A stretch of DNA of 64,000 bases, taken from positions 35,601,966-35,665,965 of the forward strand of contig NC_087067.1 of the NCBI RefSeq assembly GCF_963678635.1. Direction: 5' to 3'. The DNA is from Symsagittifera roscoffensis (Eukaryota; Xenacoelomorpha; Acoela; Convolutidae). Of this stretch, positions 33,501-40,913 are shown one piece after another. The position numbers and the translations under genes are program-made. How positions within the stretch are numbered: the first letter of the stretch is position 1; every line of letters starts with the position of its first letter. The notes below the pieces were generated by a model. The model did not search any database. It saw only the letters and a program-made list of their open reading frames with translations, and was not told the origin of the DNA.

Positions 33501-36500
33501 GAAGTTATTCAAACAACCGAAACCAGAATTACCCGAACAATCGATCAAGGAATAACTCATATAATAGATCGAACTATAACAGACCAAACAATAATTACCA
33601 AAACAGATCGCGAAATAATTCACAAAATCGACACCCAAGTTATAATAATCGTTATAGAAATTATTCCCAATCACCACACCGAAATAATAATAACTATAAT
33701 AATTCTAATAATCGCCACAGAAGTAGTACACCTAAACATCAAAGACAAATCAATCAAGTACAATCTAATCCAGAAACAACATCAGACCCTCCAGGTATTG
33801 ATGACACAGTAACTGATACGTTACAACTCAATCAAATAAACTGTACATCATCAGATTCAGAAAGTGATACTGAAAACACTCTTTCTATCAATATGATAAA
33901 AGTCGAAAATGACTATGAATCTGTCATATATGAACAACCCTTTCCATCACACATATATGAAAATCAATCAGAATTTCTTCAAAATTATTACACTACACCC
34001 ATAAATTCCACACCAACAACGCAAGAAACAAATGAGATTAACACTACAAATCAAACCAATAAAAACACCAAAACAAAATGCTTGAATACAAACCACATTT
34101 ATCAAAATATACAAAAAGAACAACCCAAAGAAAAAATTTGGACAATACCATTTCTCTTAGAAAGCCCAAGAAATAAAGAATTTCAACCACCAGACCTTGA
34201 AATAGATTTTTTAATTGATTCAGGAGCAGAATCAAACATAATAAACATTCCCACATGGAATGAAATAAAAACTTTACATCCAAAGCTAACACCTCTTGAA
34301 ACCTCCAGTAAGCTAGCAACAGCACAAGGATCAACATTGATAAACTACGGAAAAATCCAATTATTTCTCCTCCCTACCAGAACAATGGAGCAAAGTAAAA
34401 TTCTAAACAAGCCATTTAAACAAATATTCCATATCACTGATATTAAATATAATATCATTGGAATACCATTTATTTCAAAGTATATACCAACAATTAACAT
34501 ACTAAATAGTAAAATATTAATCAAAGATAAATATACAAAAACAAAAGAAACATCCCTAACATTTTTTCAAAGATTAAATAAACAACCACCATTCTTTTCA
34601 AAATTCTATCCAATATATAACCAACAAAGAAAACACCTGAAACCACTATCAGGAAACATCTATAATTTTTCAATCAAACAAGTTCACCAATATGATAAAG
34701 AACAAAACAAACAAAAATTTTATATGTCAGATTTTGAATTCAAACCTATTCATAAATTTTTCAAAATCACAATCTCTTCAATAAAATATTTGAAAAATTC
34801 GAATTCAGATATTATTTCCTTACATGTTTATAACAACACACCTTACCAAGTAACATTACCTTTAGGACTTTTAGGATATTGTGAAACCAACGCTACAATA
34901 TCACCAATACACGAAAAAGCCTATCGCGTAAATAATATACTCCAATTACTAGATATTTGCCAATCTACAATTCTTAATGAAGAATTATCTATAAATAATA
35001 TAATAAGTAACGAAAATAGAAATACGGTTTATTTCACAAAAACTCCATATTTCAAACCTACATTCAATATAAGTAACTACACAGAGGACCAACAGAAATT
35101 TTTAACAATGTTTAATTTCCAACATTCACAAATAACACAAGACGAATTTGAAAAGTTAGCCAAACAGCTAATAAAATATTCATCAGTCTATGCAACATCA
35201 AAATTCGATGTTGGCAAAATCAGTTCATCACTACATCTCCCATTAAAACCAGACGCAGTTTTCAAAAAACAGAGAGCAAGTAAAGTACCAATTCACTTAC
35301 ATGATAAAGTAAACAGATTACTCGATATTTTAGAACAGTACAATATTATATCACCAGTTAATAAAGAAGAACAACCAAAAGGCAACACATTCATCAACCC
35401 CGTTATCATTCTAGCCAAAGGAGAATCATTAAAAATCGTTCTCGATGCTAGATACCTCAATTCACTTATAGACGAATCAAAATGTAATTGGCCCATTGAA
35501 CCAATACAAGTTATTTTAACAAAAATAAACGGCAAATACTTTACAACCGCCGATATGAATAGTGCATACAATCAAATGCCACTAGATGAACAATCACGAC
35601 GTTTAACACAATTTGTTATCGGAAACCAACAATATGAATTCAACCGCTTATTCTATGGAATATCCATAGGACCAGCAGCATTTTCAGCTTTTATGAGCAA
35701 AATTTTTAGACCACTGATACTCAAGAAAAACGCAATCACCTATTTAGACGATGTTTTTATGCAATCACAAACAAAAGACGAAATGTTCAATGTTTTAGAA
35801 AAATATCACCAAATACTTCAGAACGAAAATCTGAAGGCCGCCCCCGATAAATCACACTTCTTTTTGACAAGAGTTAAATTCTTAGGACATAACATAGAAA
35901 GAAAATCAATCACTCCACTGAAATCACGCATTGACGCTATTCAAAAACTTCAACCACCAACAAATAAAAAGAAAATCCAAGAATTCCTTGGAATGTTAAA
36001 CTTTTTAAGTAAATATGTTTATAAAATGCAATTATATCTACGACCATTTTACAACATCCTTAGACAACAAAATAATTTTGAATGGAATACAGAACATCAA
36101 ACACGATTCGATGAAATAAAGAAACTTTTAACTGAACAAATCTCAAACACAATTCCAGATCCTGATCAACCATTTTATGCAATGTGCGATGCTTCGAACT
36201 TTGGCATCGGTGCAGCACTATTACAATCACATAATGGTACAAATAAAATGAACCTCATATCAGCAAATTCTCGATTATTCACTCAAGCAGAGCTACGACT
36301 CTCAACTCTAATGAGAGAATGTACAGCCATAATATATACACTGACAGAATATGAATTTCTGATACTTGGATCAAAACATCCAACAGTTCTATTCACAGAC
36401 CATAAACCAATCATCTTTCTCTTTACACAAAAATCTAACCCAAACCACCGAGTTTACAGATTTCAACTAATTCTAATGAAATTTCCAAACTTACATATAG

Positions 36501-38755
36501 TTTGGACTGCAGGAAAAAATCTTGCATTACCAGACACCTTAAGTCGAAATACACCACCTGAATTACTTACACGAAAAACAACAGTTGAAATACCCAAAAA
36601 CATAAAATTCTACCTTGCAGAAAACGAAACATCACCCCGATTAGAATGCAAATATGCAGTTAAAACTGATATTGAACAATCACAAATAAATAATTTACAA
36701 CATTTCCCACTTTATTTAGATTGTCAAAATAATCATTATGAAGTTGATTTACTTGGAACATCAACTTTCAAACCAATCCCATATTCTCAATGGATAAAAA
36801 ATAACACTCAACAAAAACGAACAAAACAACACCTGCCTAAGAAAGACCATTTTCCACTAATTGAAAAAGAAGATTTAACTGATAAAATAAATTTATCAGG
36901 ACCACAAACAAATGATTCAAAATACACAATAAATCAAGTTTTTGACCTTCACGACCCACTTGATACAATACCCTTATCTACATTAGAAATCGAAAACATT
37001 TTTCTCCCCCCAACAGAAACAATTACAATTTCAACACTGAAACAATATCAAAACCTTGACCCAGTAATTCGACAACTGAAATCATGGCACAAATATAAAA
37101 CTAAACCTATCAAAGCAGATTCAACCATTTTAGGAAATAAAACACTCCTCCGATATTTTCGAAAATTCAATAATACAACAATTAACGAAAACACAGACCT
37201 TCTAGAATACAAATTAAATGAATCTACAGTTCCATGTCTCCCTTTAAGTATGATTCTTATAGCTTTTAATATTTCACATACACAAAATATTAAAGGACAC
37301 TCTGGATCAGAGAAAACATATTCAAATTTTATACAAAACTTTTATTTCCCAAATGCACCAATTTGGATAAAAGTACTATGCAATGACTGTGTAGTATGTC
37401 AATTAAATAAACCTTACCCAAATCAAAAACAAATAGCACAAAAACAAGATTTTAAAGGACAAAGTTTGTACTTTAATCATCGTATCTCATTTGATACTAA
37501 AGGACCAATTTCACCCTCATCAGAAGGAAACTCCTACATTATGGTAATTGTTGACGCATTCACACACTATGTAGCACTTAACCCAGTACCACATTGTAAT
37601 GCTTATTACGCATATACAACACTTTATGAACACTGGATAGCAAAATTTGGACTACCAGAAATTTTAGTCACAGACAATGGTACAGAATTCATAAATAATG
37701 AAATAATAACACTATGTCATTTATACAACATTAAACACAAACCACGTACATCACATGCACCTTGGACAAACGGCTTAGTCGAAGGTATGAACCGTTCACT
37801 ACAAGAATATCTTAGATGTATCATCAACGGAAATGATACAAAATATACCGAATGGTCAGCAGATGTAAAATTATTTCCCTTAGCATATAATTCACAAATA
37901 ACGACAACTTTAGGAATGTCACCATACGAAATGGTTTTTAACCAAAAGCCACGCAAACCAATAATGTTTACAGCAAATTCTCATAAAAACGCACAAGGTT
38001 ATTGTCAACCAAATAAAGACTCAATTTGTTATAACCTACCTTTACATACACACGATGAAGATCATTTTCATCACCCACAAATTCTTAAACTAGCCTCCGG
38101 TACACACACCGAATGGATTTTAAATAGAGATAAGAAACACAATGAAATTTACCAAAAAATAACGAAAAAGTTATTACAAAGACAAAACATAAATGAACAA
38201 ATCAATTCACGTTTTACACCAGCCTCCGATTTAAAAATTGGAACATTTGTTTTAATACCTAATTTTAATATTCAAAAAGGAATTTCTAAAAAATTACAAC
38301 CCCTCCGAAAAGGACCCTACCAAATAATTACAAAACCCACTGATGTCACATATAAAATTACCGACTCAAACAAAAAAGAAATCGTTCAACATCGAAACAA
38401 CCTATTACCTTATTACCCAAAAGAATACGCACTCCGCGAATTAACCCAATTATATTCTTTCACAGGATTAAAAATCATTCAAAATGAACCACATCTGAAA
38501 AACACAGAACAAAATGATAACCCCACCGAAAATCAAAACACAAAACCAACCGCCACCAAAAACAATACACAAAACCATAAAGAATCTCCAAAACAAAGAA
38601 AAAATAGAAAAATGACCGAACAAATAATACCCCAAGAAGAAATAGACAAATCTGAACATAGAAAAACAACAAGACTCCGAAATCAACCACGTAAAAACTA
38701 CAAAATGTTCATCCCCCAATCTAAAATATTAAAGAAAGTAGAATTTAAAAAGTAA
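30533..38755 (+). CDS. gag-pol: Gag-Pol polyprotein, Ty3/gypsy type (2740 aa)
   Basis: One uninterrupted frame. Residues 1-590 are a matrix-like and Gln/Asn-rich region. A retrotransposon Gag core spans about 600-730 (MVFTG ... AAQKWF ... F...F). The zinc knuckle CX2CX4HX4C is at 842-855. A low-complexity Asn/Arg/Ser/Tyr tract runs about 885-1075. The aspartic protease active site is DSG at 1229-1231. Reverse transcriptase spans about 1590-1800 with YLDD at 1737-1740. RNase H follows (catalytic-type DAS at 1886, TDH further on). The integrase HHCC zinc site is H2249/H2256/C2283/C2286, its DD35E triad D2321/D2381/E2417, and a GPY/F motif lies at 2594-2596. There is no chromodomain. The protein makes virus-like particles, copies RNA to DNA and inserts it. 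Gag and Pol are fused with no frameshift or stop between them, so Gag:Pol ratio control would have to act at protease or RNA level. The start is the first ATG in frame, inside the end of the 155-aa ORF. Confidence 0.96.
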   Translation: MSSTHTPGEETPDDDEIFPFIIDADTDRGQHIFCQNLLVNLFEPGISPCKTEFPDVKIKRQIIDHYLKDICNITQQYGIYSIEFTSPNHNNRTYTIQTDDLDLEFSKVFSEYIKSIQYHNSQRANSIFTNEVFAIIYSYISILENELPLTNVSPTETSKHLRVRHEITLLSSYLNIIKENFTKDDVSQHTKHDLQKILAWFIIDYFTHNIDLIAQARKNFRPQNSNDDTAITEQSDYVWDPEWSHPAFISFPQSISSQAISTISYIRDYVRVIPLTIDATPLNYNTFLPDTQNNSLNSTVIHNENLNGTRNLTQQDKQTPSHFINEEIVHTTTTQQSISPIRPNLTTPRNTNPSQTQVTLQSTVKPSVAPKYSHMDYQTYRPMTIPSKTRKTFTRNNFADHNYNYTHPSKTYNQPQRNFNQYTRSRNWDNPMTQPNSTNFQTNPPRDHSENYPFFQQNKNKKQTSYQMDYLSSDDDFLQPDIFAQNTQEHRRQGIQKTRTNHRNFSPQPIDAQHQQPIQQQNPINTQSFQPIQQQNPMTAHSYQPSQMQNEIPLPYYLQQHEITRNQLSNFSQMPNAAESLQMTMSPYLMGGSSITSNKPLMVFTGTDPEYSVEDYLNAVTANLILNIGPEPINTPLHQNWIHRRTALIQTTLDGAAQKWFSVLPLEIKSNWKRFTQEFSKMFDSERNKQQQRVLCNEIRRLPNETIKQIAVRIETLVRKAYSLNTHDYKNTKMTEILMMTLTPQLRKIAIKKRASHPSSIREPDLDFRKLVDKLEQAEITMKLEETENLKLQYVNKIETTPTNINNIQESETDLVEKITEILNIYEKNPNFKGKPSFKKWCNYCRRYGHSISECRQKQQDNQNKPQKYKEPNKSFYQYMKKDQNLPNKNVYSNNSSGKPLPNNTSYTRNQSPYNSSYRGRSPERRNTQNSSQNHYNRPNSRNNYSRSNSNTQRFVSRSNSQSRNNYYPSNQSRNSSYNRNRNYSYNRNRSYSNNRNQNYPNNRSRNNSYNRSNYNRPNNNYQNRSRNNSQNRHPSYNNRYRNYSQSPHRNNNNYNNSNNRHRSSTPKHQRQINQVQSNPETTSDPPGIDDTVTDTLQLNQINCTSSDSESDTENTLSINMIKVENDYESVIYEQPFPSHIYENQSEFLQNYYTTPINSTPTTQETNEINTTNQTNKNTKTKCLNTNHIYQNIQKEQPKEKIWTIPFLLESPRNKEFQPPDLEIDFLIDSGAESNIINIPTWNEIKTLHPKLTPLETSSKLATAQGSTLINYGKIQLFLLPTRTMEQSKILNKPFKQIFHITDIKYNIIGIPFISKYIPTINILNSKILIKDKYTKTKETSLTFFQRLNKQPPFFSKFYPIYNQQRKHLKPLSGNIYNFSIKQVHQYDKEQNKQKFYMSDFEFKPIHKFFKITISSIKYLKNSNSDIISLHVYNNTPYQVTLPLGLLGYCETNATISPIHEKAYRVNNILQLLDICQSTILNEELSINNIISNENRNTVYFTKTPYFKPTFNISNYTEDQQKFLTMFNFQHSQITQDEFEKLAKQLIKYSSVYATSKFDVGKISSSLHLPLKPDAVFKKQRASKVPIHLHDKVNRLLDILEQYNIISPVNKEEQPKGNTFINPVIILAKGESLKIVLDARYLNSLIDESKCNWPIEPIQVILTKINGKYFTTADMNSAYNQMPLDEQSRRLTQFVIGNQQYEFNRLFYGISIGPAAFSAFMSKIFRPLILKKNAITYLDDVFMQSQTKDEMFNVLEKYHQILQNENLKAAPDKSHFFLTRVKFLGHNIERKSITPLKSRIDAIQKLQPPTNKKKIQEFLGMLNFLSKYVYKMQLYLRPFYNILRQQNNFEWNTEHQTRFDEIKKLLTEQISNTIPDPDQPFYAMCDASNFGIGAALLQSHNGTNKMNLISANSRLFTQAELRLSTLMRECTAIIYTLTEYEFLILGSKHPTVLFTDHKPIIFLFTQKSNPNHRVYRFQLILMKFPNLHIVWTAGKNLALPDTLSRNTPPELLTRKTTVEIPKNIKFYLAENETSPRLECKYAVKTDIEQSQINNLQHFPLYLDCQNNHYEVDLLGTSTFKPIPYSQWIKNNTQQKRTKQHLPKKDHFPLIEKEDLTDKINLSGPQTNDSKYTINQVFDLHDPLDTIPLSTLEIENIFLPPTETITISTLKQYQNLDPVIRQLKSWHKYKTKPIKADSTILGNKTLLRYFRKFNNTTINENTDLLEYKLNESTVPCLPLSMILIAFNISHTQNIKGHSGSEKTYSNFIQNFYFPNAPIWIKVLCNDCVVCQLNKPYPNQKQIAQKQDFKGQSLYFNHRISFDTKGPISPSSEGNSYIMVIVDAFTHYVALNPVPHCNAYYAYTTLYEHWIAKFGLPEILVTDNGTEFINNEIITLCHLYNIKHKPRTSHAPWTNGLVEGMNRSLQEYLRCIINGNDTKYTEWSADVKLFPLAYNSQITTTLGMSPYEMVFNQKPRKPIMFTANSHKNAQGYCQPNKDSICYNLPLHTHDEDHFHHPQILKLASGTHTEWILNRDKKHNEIYQKITKKLLQRQNINEQINSRFTPASDLKIGTFVLIPNFNIQKGISKKLQPLRKGPYQIITKPTDVTYKITDSNKKEIVQHRNNLLPYYPKEYALRELTQLYSFTGLKIIQNEPHLKNTEQNDNPTENQNTKPTATKNNTQNHKESPKQRKNRKMTEQIIPQEEIDKSEHRKTTRLRNQPRKNYKMFIPQSKILKKVEFKK

Positions 38756-39355
38756 TTTTAAGATTTTATACTTCACAATCTTGAAACCCCCGTAACATTT
38801 TTCATTTCAATTTCTCAAAATAACATGCTCACAAGTACGCAATAATTCTAGTTCAAAATAGACCAATAGGATTCATCCAATCCGCCACTTTCTCTAACTC
38901 AAACTAAGATCAATTAGACGAATAATCTAGAACTCCAGGCACATCTCTAACTATAACTTTACAACCTCCAGGTCAAAAATAAGCAAACCACTCCAACTTG
39001 ACAGCTAAAATAAATATCACCATAATACCGTACCCCTCCCTTATCTAATAACCCAAAGATCAACAATATTTCCCCAACTCAGACCACGAATACCCCCAAA
39101 ACAAATTTGATAACTTAGCCTAAAGTAACAAAATGAAGATTTTAATTAGCCTAAAGTATAAAAATCTCACCATACCCCGGATCGTTTGACAAACAAAAAT
39201 AAAGAAAAAGACGACCTCCCAGTCACCATGAAAATTGCCCCCAACAATTTTTTACAAAACTCAACCCACTTGTCAAAAAACTAATAAATAATTCGACCAC
39301 ACTAGAAAATCACCTCAAACAGCAAAAAATATTCGACCAAGAGATCATTTCTTAA
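38756..39355 (+). other. Gap between gag-pol and env module
   Basis: 600 nt without an ORF, also present in the minus-strand copy (58633-59233) and its duplicate (63726-64000). It contains TTAGCCTAAAGTA twice (near 39115 and 39147) followed by a TATA-like box. Conservation between diverged copies suggests a control region. Confidence 0.6.
39157..39165 (+). promoter_or_regulatory. Putative internal promoter TATA box
   Basis: TATAAAAAT lies 190 nt upstream of the 76-aa ORF, directly after the second TTAGCCTAAAG copy. The same string is kept in both minus-strand copies (58825-58833 and 63918-63926). An internal promoter for the downstream genes, as foamy viruses have, is a hypothesis. Confidence 0.35.
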
Positions 39356-39586
39356 ATGCTCTTCTCTCAAACAGTTGCTCAAATACTTATAAATTTTAAA
39401 CATTTTTTTTCAATACTTGAAGCCTTTATAATATTTCTTTTTGATATACTTGAATCTTTTCTAATAATCCTAATCATTTTTTGTAACATTTTTTTAATTT
39501 TCTATACAATACTCGAACTATTCCTCCAACTTTCCAAAACCCTTGAATATATCCACAGGTACGATTTTAACAACTTGTCTAAATGA
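39356..39586 (+). CDS. Small hydrophobic membrane protein 1 (76 aa)
   Basis: First ATG after the inter-cistronic gap. About 80% of the chain is hydrophobic: two long Ile/Leu/Phe segments, about residues 8-30 and 32-57, with a charged C-terminus ending IHRYDFNNLSK. It resembles small viral membrane or viroporin-like proteins only in character; no family is recognised. Its stop overlaps the start of the 62-aa ORF as ATGA (39583-39586). Homologues at 58402-58632 and 63495-63725 (minus strand) are intact, yet only about 59% identical, with hydrophobicity kept. A splice-donor-like CACAG|GTACG lies inside the frame at 39554-39563 and is conserved. Confidence 0.6.
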   Translation: MLFSQTVAQILINFKHFFSILEAFIIFLFDILESFLIILIIFCNIFLIFYTILELFLQLSKTLEYIHRYDFNNLSK

Positions 39587-39771
39587 TACGAACAATTTTC
39601 AGTAGAACCGATATTTTTTTATTATTTGTAATTTTCATAGCATTCTTATCATCCCTCATTTTGACCATCTGTAAATGTATAAAGAAAGCAATCCTCACAT
39701 TTGCCCTAGCAACAGTCCTTCTAATTCTTTTTTTGGAAGAATATTATAATAAACACAAAATTTCTCACTAA
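39583..39771 (+). CDS. Small hydrophobic membrane protein 2 (62 aa)
   Basis: Starts in the ATGA that ends the 76-aa ORF. Two predicted membrane helices (about residues 10-28 and 35-51) are separated by a short basic, Cys-containing turn (CKCIKK), followed by a charged tail LEEYYNKHK. The minus-strand copies (58217-58405, 63310-63498) are intact and about 89% identical. Conservation of start, stop and topology across copies where the large genes are broken supports a real protein. Its role is unknown; a hairpin membrane protein or viroporin is possible. The methionine-free frame begins six bases after its stop here. Confidence 0.65.
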   Translation: MIRTIFSRTDIFLLFVIFIAFLSSLILTICKCIKKAILTFALATVLLILFLEEYYNKHKISH

Positions 39772-39776
39772 AGTAA

Positions 39777-40913
39777 CAATTCAAAAATCCATCAAAAATT
39801 GCTACCCAACAGTCACAAAATCAGTCTTCACCGACATCATCCCAAGATAATCCAACACCACCTTCAACTACTCAAAATCCTCAAACATCTACACGAATTT
39901 CTTTTCAAGACAATCCATACACTTTTGAAGAACGGCACGCTCGTTTATCAGAACCACTAGAACCAGCTCAACGACAAGCACCTCTAAGCGAACCAACATA
40001 TAACCTATACCCAACACTACCACAAGAACTAAATAGAATAAGAAATCCTAGTCAAAACCAAAACACAACAGAAATAAATAGACAAATTATACATCCTCGA
40101 CGAAATAGAAATTTTCAAACTCCCCGAGTTCATTTTGATATACCTCAATCCCCATCACAAACCACTCCAGAAAACACCACTGGTATCACACCAGAAACTC
40201 CTACACTTTTTTCACAACGTAGCACCTCAAGCTTACCATCAGATTACTTAGGTTCAACACCAACATCTGAACAAATACGTGAAAATCCTTTTAACCCCCC
40301 AAACCTAACATCACGACTGCCATATTGGACTACACATTCATTTACACAAGGTGAACCAAATTTAGTCAACGACCCCATAGATATTTCTACGGATACAACA
40401 ACATCCTCATCACTTCCAGAAACATTATCACTACCATCAACACCATCAATAAGCCAGTTTTCACCACCACCCTTTAACTTAAATTTTCCAAATAATCTCG
40501 ACGCCAGATATCGAGAACAATCATCAATAAATATTCCTTTAAGATTAGATTGGAATACATTCACAGCACCTCCACCATTATTTGGACAGCATCAAGAAAG
40601 TAACTGCCTTCATAACTGGGCACTTAATAGATTACAATATCGCCAAGATATTCACAACGATATCCGTGATCACAATATTCAAATACTCCAACAAAACAGT
40701 TTACAATTAAAGTTTGAAATCACAGTTAAATTAAACAATATTACACAACATCCCTACCCATTAAATCCACCTAACATAACAGCTCAATCACTACCACCAC
40801 CGTTTATAACTACTGAAGTAATATATAAATACGACAGATACACCAAAAACACAATTGGTTACATTACATTTTATAACCCATACTCAGGATTATCATACAC
40901 ATGTATATTCTAA
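39777..40913 (+). CDS. AUG-less open frame between membrane ORFs and env (378 codons)
   Basis: The frame is open from just after a TAA at 39774-39776 to the stop at 40911-40913 and contains no methionine codon at all. The N-terminal two thirds is Pro/Ser/Thr/Gln-rich; the last 110 codons look folded, with aromatic and charged residues (LDWNTFTAPPPLFGQH, then IGYITFYNPYSGLSY). It overlaps the env start by 13 nt. In the minus-strand copy the frame is preserved (57076-58229, apart from one deleted C in a C-run near 57694), including synonymous-looking changes and again no ATG. It must be expressed by frameshifting from the 62-aa ORF, by splicing, or from a near-cognate start. No family is recognised. 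Confidence 0.65.
   Translation, partial: QFKNPSKIATQQSQNQSSPTSSQDNPTPPSTTQNPQTSTRISFQDNPYTFEERHARLSEPLEPAQRQAPLSEPTYNLYPTLPQELNRIRNPSQNQNTTEINRQIIHPRRNRNFQTPRVHFDIPQSPSQTTPENTTGITPETPTLFSQRSTSSLPSDYLGSTPTSEQIRENPFNPPNLTSRLPYWTTHSFTQGEPNLVNDPIDISTDTTTSSSLPETLSLPSTPSISQFSPPPFNLNFPNNLDARYREQSSINIPLRLDWNTFTAPPPLFGQHQESNCLHNWALNRLQYRQDIHNDIRDHNIQILQQNSLQLKFEITVKLNNITQHPYPLNPPNITAQSLPPPFITTEVIYKYDRYTKNTIGYITFYNPYSGLSYTCIF

Noticed and set aside
33201-33812. 203-codon Ile/Thr-rich frame inside gag-pol
   Set aside because: It is the shifted reading of the Asn/Arg/Ser/Tyr low-complexity tract of Gag; composition is purely a by-product.
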